A stretch of 64,000 nucleotides of DNA from assembly GCF_011397635.1 (NCBI RefSeq), contig NC_064761.1, positions 29,491,643-29,555,642 on the forward strand, given 5' to 3'. The notes beneath the pieces were generated by a model. That model made no database searches. It was not told where the DNA came from and saw only the letters and a list, made by a program, of their open reading frames with translations. A program made the translations under genes and the position numbers. Below, one piece after another: positions 44,831 to 53,646 of the stretch; the stretch's first letter is position 1, and every line of letters starts with the position of its first letter. The stretch is from Epinephelus fuscoguttatus. Lineage: Eukaryota; Chordata; Actinopteri; Perciformes; Serranidae.

Positions 44831-47081
44831 CGAGAGGGAGAAAGAGGCACTGAAACAGAAATAGAGGGAGAGAGAGCTGTGCGCTATGGTAGCTATGCCG
44901 ATTAAAAATGGCACAGTGCAGCAGAAATCTACTGTCACTTTGACACTAATACATGCAGCAAGTGCTCCTCCCTGCATAGATTTACCACAGAATTGCACAG
45001 TATCGTGCTGCTTTAGCTGCCGTGAAATGCATCTTAAACATAAGCTTACACGGGTCATCTGGAATTATTGCTTCAGATGGCAATGATAAGCTGCTAAAGG
45101 CTTGGTCTGATAATTAGCTGAGATATCAATCACACATTAGAGCAGCACTTGTTATGAATCTAGGAAAGTGGTGCATGGTGATGAGAGCTCGTGCAAACTC
45201 AACACTGGACCCCTCCCATAGTGATCCAACTGTCCACATCCACATCACATGATGCAAATGACTGTGATTAAACATAATTGAATATAGGAATGAATGGTGC
45301 CTGTATAATGCCATTAGAAAGCGTGCTTGAGCCCCAGACTGGGCTAATCAAGAGCCATGTCATTAGTTTGAGGAGAGGGGGGAAGAGCAGTGCAAGAGGA
45401 GCGGAGGTGAACAGGCGTGGGGGATCGCTGAGGGGGAGATCATTGACATTGACGTCAAGCAGTCTGCTTGGGATGGTAACCCTTTGTAAACACAAAATAC
45501 ACACTGATAAAGATATCTCCTCATATCTCTACCTTCTTATTTACAATCATTCTCATATCATATTCTCTGGTGGGACATCCATTTCTTAAGGTATTCCCCT
45601 TTTTTAAGAGTTTGTCTTTTTAAAAACATCACCCAAGCATGCTCTAATGATGCTATCGACAATAAAGATTGGTACTCTCTATGCTCGGGGATTGTAAATC
45701 ACATTTTATGGATACAATCTTATGGTCTCCTCGCACACATGAATGTAAACAATCCCGAAACCACACACAAAGAACACCACTCCCACAGGCTCACAGTTCT
45801 GAGCTCACACTCAGACATACAGTAGGTTACATGCACTATAAATACAGATGGTTATTGTTTTGAGTAGCAGTACATGATGCATACAACCTTCGGTAAACAC
45901 TGTGGTAAAATACTGATCCTTACTATAGTCTGTGCACATAATTTAAAGGTTTATCTTTCTCCACCCTGACGCCTGTGTGCTATCCTGACGCAGTCTCTCT
46001 TCCAGCCACACCAAGCTATCTATCTGGATTATGTATTCCCCAGCCCTCGCCACATGAGCTGCATAACAAACTGCCTGGCACTGTGGTGTCCTTTTGTTCC
46101 CACCCAGATAGAGAAACATTTAAATGGGGTTGTTAATATTTTGTGGTTCACTGATTCCTGTGAGCAGTTAATTAATATGTGGGCAGCAAAGAAAGAAAAG
46201 TTCACTTTCAAAACAAACCCTGAATTAAATGGATGTTGCAGAGGTGTAACTTTACAATGGTTAAACAGTATGCATTAAAAGAAAGGTGCCAACTGACTCA
46301 CCCTGACAATATAAGAGGCCCCTGGTCCTGCAATCTTCTTGTCAGGGTGCAGCCAGCCTTGAGAGGGTTTGTGGATGAAGCTTCCCTTCTGGGTGAAGTC
46401 CTCTCCCCCCAGCCACATGCCCTCCACCCTTGTCCTGCGGTTCATTCCTGACCTGGAGCTGCTGGAACCCCCAGGGCTTGCCATGGCCTCTGTGGCCCCA
46501 AATATGTGGCCCCCTGGACTGGTCGAGTTTGCCGCTGCAACTGCTCTCTGCCCTCGGATGGCCTGCAAGGAACAGGGGGTGACACACACAGGGTCACAGG
46601 AGTTAAGCACCGCTGCGAGACTGGCCACAGGGCCACTGGCTGAGGTCGCAACACTGTGCCTGTGTGAGGATGTGGTTTGTGAGGCAGAGGCCTGGGAAGG
46701 AGCTGCTGCTGCTGCCTTCCCTGAGTCCTTGCTAGAGTTGGAGCTGGAGCTGGAGTTGGACGGGCTCCGGCTGAGCAGGGAGTTGGAGAACTTCCATTGG
46801 GGCATCTTGGGGATGAGCATGCAGAAGGTTGTGGTGGCATCCTGTTCCCCATCCAGGCAAGGGGAGTCGGCCAGGGCTGCAGCCCCAGCGGAGGAGGACG
46901 ATCTGGCACCGTGATCCAGAGGAGGCAGAGGAGGCAGGGGAGGCAGAGGAAGGCTCGTGGCGGAGGACGAGACCACCGGCGTGGCCACAACTTTGCCACT
47001 CATTGCTAAGCTCTGCATCAGGTCGTCGGAGGAGGTCACAGATTCGTTGCGGAAGCGGCCATACTTTGGCTTAAGGAGCAT
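28182..47081 (-). CDS. shc2: shc2: SHC-transforming protein 2 (ShcB/Sli), complete gene, 12 coding exons
   Basis: Coding exons in transcript order: 46302-47081, 40685-40755, 38199-38259, 37806-37925, 36006-36059, 35768-35819, 34301-34427, 31708-31888, 31082-31175, 28825-29004, 28417-28730, 28182-28310. They total 2,163 nt, 720 residues, all phases matching. SHC proteins couple phosphotyrosine receptors to GRB2-SOS-Ras. The start [17 protein letters not shown] gives a CH2-like N-terminus. The PTB domain spans about 233-420 ([70 protein letters not shown]). The CH1 region has the GRB2-type sites DYYNSIPGK (Y442/Y443) and QYVNTQSL (Y538), then [16 protein letters not shown]. The SH2 domain spans about 625-716 ([45 protein letters not shown]). 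EDQWPSPP...RRAPVAP and WYHSRMSRR identify SHC2 rather than SHC3 or SHC1. Tail to tail with ankrd24; head to head with the CKS gene. Confidence 0.95.
29999..30540. repeat. AT-rich element with repeated tctcgaga/tctcaaga palindromes, interrupted by a SINE
   Basis: The left piece (29999-30030) and right piece (about 30294-30540) share ttatctcaagat and related tctcgaga palindromes, at least six in all. The interior at 30031-30293 is a SINE. Both pieces look like one element split by that insertion. The family is unknown to me. It lies in a shc2 intron. Confidence 0.55.
30031..30293 (+). mobile_element. tRNA-derived SINE
   Basis: The head gtggctcagaagttgagtgg resembles a tRNA A box and ggcagtttgatcg a degraded B box. 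The tail aagtggtcggaagactagaa, then catacaagtgcagtcc, is the 3' part of a SINE/LINE tail common in fish. Its length (about 263 bp) fits a SINE. I did not find clear target duplications. It lies in the shc2 intron between 29004 and 31082. Confidence 0.6.
32000..32860. other. shc2 intron, AT-rich, nothing recognised
   Basis: Low-complexity AT-rich sequence without recognisable repeats or exons. Confidence 0.5.
32866..33195 (+). repeat. dispersed element, GGCGGCACGG family, copy 2
   Basis: Plus-strand copy. The head acagtggtgcagtggcattg has lost the GGCGGCACGG start. It is followed by cgcctcacagcaagaggg, a B-box-like ggttcaaatcc and the shared blocks found in the copies at 19630 and 51732. It ends near cagctgggatgt. 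Chance frames on both strands here are shadows of this repeat. Confidence 0.75.
34533..35153. mobile_element. hAT-type non-autonomous DNA transposon with target duplication
   Basis: The element starts CAGGGGTGGGCAAC and ends GTTGCCGACCCCTG, near-perfect terminal inverted repeats. It is flanked by 8 bp duplications, gtttagtg (34525-34532) and gtctagtg (35154-35161), with one mismatch. Eight-base duplications and CAGGGG ends are standard for hAT elements. It is 621 bp, without a transposase frame, in a shc2 intron. Confidence 0.85.
36850..37560 (+). mobile_element. L2-type LINE 3' fragment
   Basis: Fragments such as [40 protein letters not shown]-like and ALHGQACE, then [17 protein letters not shown], are the conserved RT tail of L2-clade LINEs. 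The 3' UTR ends tttgtgaatt...gaaaggtgcatttttac. It is decayed by stops and small gaps, 5'-truncated, and intronic in shc2. Confidence 0.75.
39075..39107. repeat. (GGA)n microsatellite
   Basis: An uninterrupted trinucleotide run in the shc2 intron between 38259 and 40685. Confidence 0.9.
39681..39712. repeat. (ATC)n microsatellite
   Basis: A perfect ATC trinucleotide run in the same shc2 intron. Confidence 0.9.
39835..39876. repeat. (CTC)n tract
   Basis: A CTC/TCC run with two interruptions in the same shc2 intron. It is the third trinucleotide tract within 800 bp, and its strand complement reads GAG, like the tract at 39075. Confidence 0.9.
42070..43560. mobile_element. DNA element with inverted ends containing a minisatellite
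   Basis: The block at 42101-42225 (tttttgtgtctaagtgagaa, caacaatttttgaaagtggt) recurs inverted at about 43400-43525 (caatttcaaaaattgttg, cacttagacacaaaag). These inverted arms of about 120 bp bracket roughly 1.2 kb. No transposase is visible. The outer limits and family are uncertain. It sits in shc2 intron 1. Confidence 0.6.
42291..42620. repeat. minisatellite of 39 and 27 bp units
   Basis: Nine units plus a partial tenth. Six long units of 39 bp differ from three short units of 27 bp only by one 12 bp block (ctgtgtctgtat). The order is long, long, short, long, short, long, short, long, long, then a partial unit of 15 bp. Each unit starts ttatctgtat and ends ccaactaaa or a variant. The open frame rich in [12 protein letters not shown] is a product of this repeat. 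Confidence 0.92.
43736..43790. repeat. (GA)n microsatellite
   Basis: A GA dinucleotide run with two GGGA interruptions in shc2 intron 1. The RERERER frame over it is not a gene. Confidence 0.95.
44784..44829. repeat. (TG)n microsatellite
   Basis: An uninterrupted TG run in shc2 intron 1. Confidence 0.95.
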
Positions 47082-47420
47082 GCCCGGAGGAGCCGCCTGG
47101 AGCAGGAGCTGAGAGGGGGGATAACTGCCAGAGGATGAGGGGGGAGGGAAGGGGAAAGGGGGGAAGGGGAGGGGGGGAGAGGTGTAATGGAAGAAGGGGA
47201 GAAAACTAGAGAGAGAATCTTCCAGGTGGAGTCCTATATCCTTGTCAACTGAACGTTGTCTGGTCCTCTCCCGCTCACGCACACACACTGTCCCGCTCTC
47301 ATGCCACTGTCTGAGCTGGCCTGCTTCCTTTCACTGCCTTAGGCAAGCTCGCTCGTATGCTCCCAGTCTCTCTCTCCCTCTCTCTGGATGATGTCATTGG
47401 GTCTATTAGCCCTGCCCTGC
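47082..47420 (-). promoter_or_regulatory. shc2: shc2 5' leader and probable promoter
   Basis: An open frame continues upstream of the chosen ATG to 47288, but its translation (RERERTRQRS and runs of PFPPFPFPPP) is low complexity. The ATG at 47079-47081 starts the conserved [15 protein letters not shown] strong minus-strand acceptor-like ctcctgctccag lies just before gcggctcc (about 47100). An upstream non-coding exon may therefore join here. The start site is not determinable. Confidence 0.4.
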
Positions 47421-47473
47421 CCAGCTGCTCTCAGACTGTATTAGCTAAAACACATCTGCCTGAACCACAGGCA

Positions 47474-47477
<4 letters not shown>

Positions 47478-47510
<33 letters not shown>
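47478..47510. repeat. (CA)n microsatellite
   Basis: A perfect CA run about 400 bp upstream of the shc2 start codon. Confidence 0.95.
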
Positions 47511-47512
<2 letters not shown>

Positions 47513-47707
47513 ATTCACGCTGTAGAGAGCACCTTTTTTCTTGTTTGTTTTGATTCTGGAAATTAATAACCTGTGGCAGTGTGCATTATCTTTGGGCAGG
47601 GTTAGCAGCAATATTTCAAACCTCTCAAAATGAACAATGCTGCCAATGCAGAGAAAAGTAACACTGTGAAGTGAAAGGAATTCAAAGCAAAGTCTATCTC
47701 TCTAGAT

Positions 47708-47975
47708 CAGGGGTGTCAACGTCATTTTAATACATGGGCCAAGTACAGACCAATTTGATTGAAGGTGGGCCGGACCAGTAAAACCATTGCATATTATCTT
47801 TTAAAAAACAAACACCTCCAATTTCTTCCCATTTTTTGTTCAAATAAGTACATTTTAAAAATGCTAATCCACTTACAAAACAGATGACAAACAGCCTGTG
47901 ATGTCTTCCAGTGGGCTGGATTAGACCCTTTGGTGGGTTGGTTCTGGCCCCCGGGCTGCATGTTTGACACCCCAG
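47708..47975. mobile_element. hAT-type MITE with perfect 8 bp target duplication
   Basis: The element starts CAGGGGTGTCAA and ends TTTGACACCCCAG. It is flanked on both sides by ctctagat (47700-47707 and 47976-47983). It is 268 bp and non-coding. Ends and duplication length identify the hAT superfamily. The perfect duplication suggests a comparatively recent insertion, although the interior is diverged. Confidence 0.9.
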
Positions 47976-48014
47976 CTCTAGATGCTAAATAATAAATTCA
48001 AAAAGACAAAGGAA

Positions 48015-49090
48015 CAGAGTTGTTCCGATACAGAATCGAGAATCGGAAATGCCTCCAAAACTACTTAAAATGCTGGATCACTCATCGGCGAGTTTGCGAG
48101 TCAATGCACGATCAACTACCACGTAATTTATCAATAAACTTTAAAGCAGTTTCAGACCCAGATAGAGTGGTGCAGGAAACCAAGTTCCATCATCTAAAAG
48201 TCAATGGGGTTTTTTTAGGGTTTGGTTAGATGCCTCAAATATAGTCTGTGATTAAAAGAAGCTTTAGAGCCTTTCAAGTTTTGTCCTACGACATCAAATA
48301 CGTCAGTAAATACCCATTTATCAACTTTATAGCCTTTGCTTTAAAAGGCCTCTAAATGAGACCACAAAGCATTATTACGCTGAGCACAGTCACACTCATG
48401 TCATACAACAGTGGTGTAATTTGTTTATAGCCTAACGTTAGCTTTTTACCTCTGGCAATTGCATCTAAGCTTCAGAAACCATAAAAATTAGGTTCATTTG
48501 TGACAATTACTTCGATGAACAAAACATGTTAGTATCAGAACCATTTGTTTGATAAAGATCTTATATTCTGCAATTATCCAAAATCCCACGGGAAAATCCC
48601 ACAGGCGATGTTAACGTTCGTATCAGCCAACAAAACAACGTCATCCCTGCACCACTGTATAAAACTGCAGCTTTCCTGGAGCAATTCTTCTTTGCCGACC
48701 TAGAACAGTAGTCTACGCAGCAAGTAGGATTGTGCAGCCACTGGTAAACACTGTTTTAAAAGCACAGAAGAATTGATCCCTGGTAAATAACGTCATGTTA
48801 GCCATGAACAGAATGTCAGCAACTTGAGTCCCACCAGTAAAAAGGTAATGTGTAAAGCGGCTATAGTTTTGAGGGGTGGCACTAGAGTGGCTGATTGCAA
48901 CACCAGCAATCTTCTACAGGATTTAAAGATGCTTAACATGAAAGATCACAACAAGTTAAACAAATCAAAGGAGAAAAAACAGGACGAACTGCGGCAGCGA
49001 ACATGGAAACTGCGAAAAATTCCTCTAAGACAGCCCAAAGACATGCCATTTAAGACATGGGATTTCGCTGCTTTTGGATTGGTACTCTGA
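48015..49090 (+). mobile_element. hAT transposon remnant with a degenerate BED finger
   Basis: It begins with a TIR-like cagagttgttccgatac and proceeds to a frame at 48824-49090. There, VMCKAAIVLRGG...NTSNLLQDLKML resembles the BED zinc finger of hAT transposases (CxxC...GG.TSNL..HL). The second cysteine and the histidines of the usual finger are not intact. No catalytic region follows, because a LINE fragment lies just downstream. The right end was not found. This is a 5' relic. Confidence 0.5.
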
Positions 49091-49179
49091 ATGGTTGATA
49101 CGCATGTTTAGATATCAGAATTGGTAGGGTTTAGGAAGAGGAACAAAAAGGTATCATAACATCTCTACATAGGAATGTC

Positions 49180-49420
49180 CATCCATCCATCCATCCATCC
49201 ATCCGTTTTCATCCGCTTATCCGAGGCCGGGTCGCGGGGGCAGCAGGCTGAGCAAAGCACCCCAGACATCCCTCTCCCCGGCAATGCTTTCCAGCTCCTC
49301 CTGGAGGACCCCAAGGTGTTCTCAGGCCAGATGAGATATGTAATCCCTCCAGCGTGTTCTGGGTCTGTTCCAGGGCCTCCTACCAGTGGGACATGCCCGA
49401 GGCACCTCCAGCGGCCCGAA
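49180..49420 (-). mobile_element. 5'-truncated LINE insertion with a 13 bp target duplication
   Basis: The same 3' end as the fragment at 3281-3812: ccgggtcgcgggggcagcag, cccagacatccctctcccc and cctccagcgtgttctgggt. The (ATCC)n tail lies at the left side (49180-49204), so the element is on the minus strand. A perfect duplication, acataggaatgtc, flanks it at 49167-49179 and 49421-49433. Only 241 bp were inserted, a typical severe 5' truncation. Confidence 0.9.
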
Positions 49421-49433
49421 ACATAGGAATGTC

Positions 49434-51520
49434 TACTTGCTCTTTTTATGTTGCTGAGGTGAGTGTTTCTACTGTCATTGTATTTTGAATTGTTTTCATA
49501 AATGATTGTATTTTGTATTTTTCATCTGCTGCTGCATTTCATATTTCATCCGTCAGTATATTTTGCTAATTTGTAATAAGCATATCAATCTCAATAAAGG
49601 AGTGTTATTAATGAAAAGAAAGCTCTAAATGCACCACGTTCTGTAGCAACACCCAGTGACCGGGCTGTGTTGAAATACAAAAGAAAAATATCAACTAAAA
49701 AATTGATTGGGAATGTGAGTAAACACTACCGGCACGAGTCTCGTCCAATTAGGTAAAGTGTATTTTGCGTGAGTCGATGTGTGTGTGGGGGGGTTGAAAG
49801 TTTAATTCCATTTGTCCTAGCATTATACAAAAACAAAGGAAGCAATGCAGCCACACTCACAAGGGACTACATGTCTGAAAACATCCACCCTATCCCATCT
49901 GTCTGAATTCTCTTTCTTACTCCCCTCCCATCCGCCTCCCCAGAGAGCCATCAGCCTTCTCAGCACGATCCTTTTAGCTTTCACTTGCACCCTGCCTCAT
50001 GCCTTATCCTCGCTCACAGTCAAATCATTTACGCCATTTTCTGAACTCGCCATTTCAATCACCATTGTATGATTGTATAAAGTAGCAGTTGGGGTTTTCA
50101 GGGTGACACGAAGTGGGTCACATTTGTTTTTCTTTGTGTGATCATCATGCACACAGGTGGGAGCAACATCTGCACTGGTTGTGAAATCCCAATATAGTCA
50201 GGGTCATCTGTTACGCAAAAACAGGGGCAATTTACTGACTAAAGAACGCCACTTACACACAAGGAAAGGCTCGTTATGTTCCTGTCAATTACTTAAATTC
50301 AATTAAGCAAGTCATTAAGATTTGTTGAGTCCTGTAATCATGTCGTCTGTCCAATGAAATCTGACTGACGGGCAACACCATAAACAATGTTGGAAACAAA
50401 CTACATTCATAGCATTCAGGGTCACAATACATGACCCTGAATGCTATTGATAGAACATTTGCAAACTTAAAGTTATTTAGAAAGGCATCAGCAGGCTTAC
50501 CTATGTGTCAAGCACTGAGGAGAAACAGGATGAAGAGATCCAGCCTGACGAACTTCCAATTACTTCTTTTAGAGGAAAGCAAAGTGAATGCTTCGAATAG
50601 CACGAACGAGCTGCAGCTATGGTTGAATAAGAGAACAATTTCATTTCACTCATCAGGAGACCTCATTACCAGAAACCCCTTCACACAAACAAACCACCAT
50701 CAGAAGCACTGTGACACCACCAACACCCCACCTGCCTCCATACAGCCAGTCACCTCATGTTTGTTTGTACAGAGTATAAAAAGTTACTGATAAACCAGGT
50801 GGAATCAATGCATGTTGACAGATGCACATGTAACTGACCTTCCTCAGAGCGCTCTGTACCTTTTTCTGTCAAAAAAAAAAAACCTAATAACTGCTCTGGC
50901 AACATACTGTAGACTAAACTAAAACAGATATAGAGGCATTGCCAGATTGAATCAAATTATTTTAAACAAATAGATGGCACAAGGTTTCATTGCTATAAAT
51001 AGCAATATATTACTTACTTGCATCTGATGTTACACTTCAGTTTCAACCACTCAACTATACTGTGATATTCTGTGCGCGAAGAGTTAACACATTTACCTCC
51101 TGACTTTGGTAGTTTGCATATACAAGTGGAACAAACCACGCTTTGAATACACCACCACTCATTAGCAGCCATTACCTTGACAACAGTGATTACAACTAGG
51201 AACAACCACATAGGTTACTTGCAACAACAGAATCCCCCAAACTACTTTGTTTGGTTAAAATGTGAAGAGAGAGTTCATTTTTCGTGTACTTACAAATCAT
51301 TGACTGAGAAGTGAGATATTTATGTAAGGCCTCCAGAGAAAATATAACAGGTGACTGATGCGTTGAAATATAAAGAATATTAATACACATTTTATTTAAA
51401 CTATTTTTTTATTGCATCTACCTGTTATGTGTGGGACTACAGATGGAAATTAACATTTAAGCATGTTTTCATTTCTTGTAAATGATTAAAGTCACTGCAC
51501 ACTGCCCTCTTATAAATCAA
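49434..51520. other. intergenic between shc2 and cks, nothing recognised
   Basis: It contains chance frames, the longest being 119 codons at 50431-50790. None matches a domain I know, and no splice pattern supports a gene. A poly-A run lies at 50871-50882. Confidence 0.45.
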
Positions 51521-51545
51521 CTAAACTAAACTAAACTAAACTAAA
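51521..51545. repeat. (CTAAA)n microsatellite
   Basis: Five copies of the ctaaa pentamer. Confidence 0.9.
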
Positions 51546-51731
51546 TAAAAACTAAGAAGTCAGTGTAAATATGTCACATAGAAATAAGAGAGTGACTTGC
51601 TTCTAAAGCCATCAAGTTTAAGAAAATATTAAGCAACAAGATGAATTCACCTTCAGTCCAAAAAATATATTATTTTACTAAGACCTGCTCCAAGACGTAA
51701 TTATGATTATTATATATCACAATCTTTGCTG

Positions 51732-52120
51732 GGGCGGCACGGTGGTGTAGTGGTTGACACTATCGCCTCACAACAAGAATCCACCCCTCTGTGTGGAGTT
51801 TGCATGTTCTCCAGGGTTTTCTCCAGGTACTCCAGCTTCCTCCCACAGTCCAAAGACATGCAGGTTAATTGGTGACTCTAAATTGCCCGTAGGTGTGAAT
51901 GTGAGTGTGAATGGTTGTCTGTCTCTATGTGTCAGCCCTGTGATAGTCTGGTGACCTGTCCAGGGTGTACCCCGCCTCTTGCTCAATGTCAGCTGGTATA
52001 GGCTCCAGCCCCCTAGTGACTGTGCAAACTCCGCACAGAAGGGCTCCCACGCCCGGGATCGAACCGGCAACCCTCTTGCTGTGAGGCGAGAGTGCTAACC
52101 ACCACACCACCGTGCCGCCC
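51732..52120 (+). mobile_element. GGCGGCACGG-family element, copy 3, with inverted ends
   Basis: Starts GGGCGGCACGGTGGTG and ends with the inverse, CACCACCGTGCCGCCC. The inverted arms extend about 100 bp and include the tRNA-like boxes (tagtggttgacac; and inverted, ggttcgatccc). Between them lies the body shared with the copies at 19630 and 32866. It is either a DNA element with long inverted repeats or two copies head to head. No transposase is present and no clear target duplication was seen. Confidence 0.75.
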
Positions 52121-52129
52121 TACATGGTG

Positions 52130-52520
52130 ATTTTGATAAAGGGAAACATCTTCCTTCGTTTGTGCCCTTCGTTTACATGCAAACGGAGATTTCTCCTCTG
52201 AAAACGAGTCTTTCTAAAAACTCCAGCCAGAGTGGAGATTTTGGAAAACTCCGGTTGCGCGTTTGCATGTAAACTGAGATGAGGCAGCCGACGTCACAGT
52301 ATGCGCCGTAACTTGTGCCTGTGTCAAAAGTGCGACCTATGTTGCTATGGTGACAATGGATACATGGAAGACTTGAGCTTCTCGTTACACTGCCACCTAC
52401 AGGTTTGGCATGCTCTTGTGTATATATACACGGGTAAGTGTAAACGAAGATCTTTTTGAAAACAGAGACGGTGAAATGTCCGTTTATGAAAATAGCCGGC
52501 AACGTGTAAACGGCCTCTTT
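52130..52520. repeat. non-autonomous repeat rich in gtttacatg / gtaaac words
   Basis: Starting near cgtttacatgcaaacgg and ending near caacgtgtaaacgg, this block contains aaaactcc repeats and gacgtcac. I recognise it as a common type of short dispersed element in fish. The superfamily (possibly hAT) is inferred only. Confidence 0.5.
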
Positions 52521-53646
52521 GCTGTTACAATCCTGGTCTCTTCAGAGCCAATGGTAAATCAGCATGATGTTTATGTAGTACGTATAATTATCATATGCAC
52601 CATGTTACTCCATGAGTGCAATCACTTAGAGTTAAAATCAACAATTCTACAGGCAACATAAAGACAACAAAGTATTAGTTGGAAAAATATCCTGAACTAT
52701 TACAATTTCTTAAAGTAAATGGTACATTTATAAAGGTTAAACCAGGTGTGGTTGTAATAACAGGAGGGTTGTAACAGCACCACTCTCACCAGAAAGTCAT
52801 GACCTTTAAATCATGTAGAACATTTATAGACCACTTTCTTCCTGGCCTTGTATGTGTACAGCTAAAACACTAATGTTTAGGCACGACAGTAGATTTTTGG
52901 ATCAAGTCTTTATTTTGATTAGTACTGATACTGTTGACATAAAAATTATGTAACTCGTATTAAATAAGAGTAACAGTTAGTCTCTTGCGTAAAATGTGAG
53001 GCCTTTCATTTTTGCTTATGTCAAAGCATCATGTTGCTGCCGTTAACTAAACAATGGCCCCTTTCACTCTGCCTCTTCAAGGCAGAAATATCATGCTGTT
53101 ATGCCACCTCTCCATTCTGCATGAAAAGGTACAATAATGACCGTGGGCCCCTTTTGATTCTATGATGACGGGATGTTGTCTAAAATCACACGCTGGAGTG
53201 GAATGATACAACCGTTGTTTGGCTCTGTATAAAAATGTTGAGGGTGTATAAAGAAGGGACTTGGTAGCCCTATAGCGTGATCTCTATGTAGAAAAGGGCT
53301 AACGTCTGTATAAACGGGACAGCCGACAGGACAGGATCACAGGCGGCATGTGCGTGACGTTTTGAAGACGTGTTATGTGTGTGACCCACTGCAGGAGATT
53401 TAAAAAGTGGCTGTTAGCAGTTAGTAGCTAACTCAATGAAGTAAAATAGCAACTGAAAATGTCAGCACATTGGGAAATTGATGAGGTCCAGGAGCTCCTT
53501 ACGCTCTGAGCAGGGGACAAGATTGGCCGCCATATAACAGATACAGCAAATGAAATATTAGTTTGTTATGTTATGCCATTGATATTGTTTAAAAAGTGCT
53601 GCTGACGCGTACGTTATATGTCTCATGTATGTTATGTATCTATGTA

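Noticed and set aside
46369-46999. Long frames on both strands over the first shc2 coding exon (for example 181 and 185 codons)
   Set aside because: They are shadows of the GC-rich, Ser/Pro-rich shc2 exon. The exon frame is fixed by homology and by phase with the next exon.
28182-47081. Calling the SHC gene shc3, because its N-terminus resembles SHC3 and a CKS gene is nearby
   Set aside because: The CH1-SH2 junction ([26 protein letters not shown]) and the odf3l2 neighbour identify SHC2.
47082-47288. Upstream in-frame Met extending shc2 by 69 residues
   Set aside because: The translation is low-complexity repeat, and a splice acceptor-like site interrupts it. The conserved start is MLLKPKYG at 47081.
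50431-50790. 119-codon frame between shc2 and cks
   Set aside because: No recognisable domain, and composition is near random.
51732-51800. tRNA gene suggested by A-box and B-box-like motifs
   Set aside because: No cloverleaf can be drawn and the motif recurs in dispersed repeat copies.
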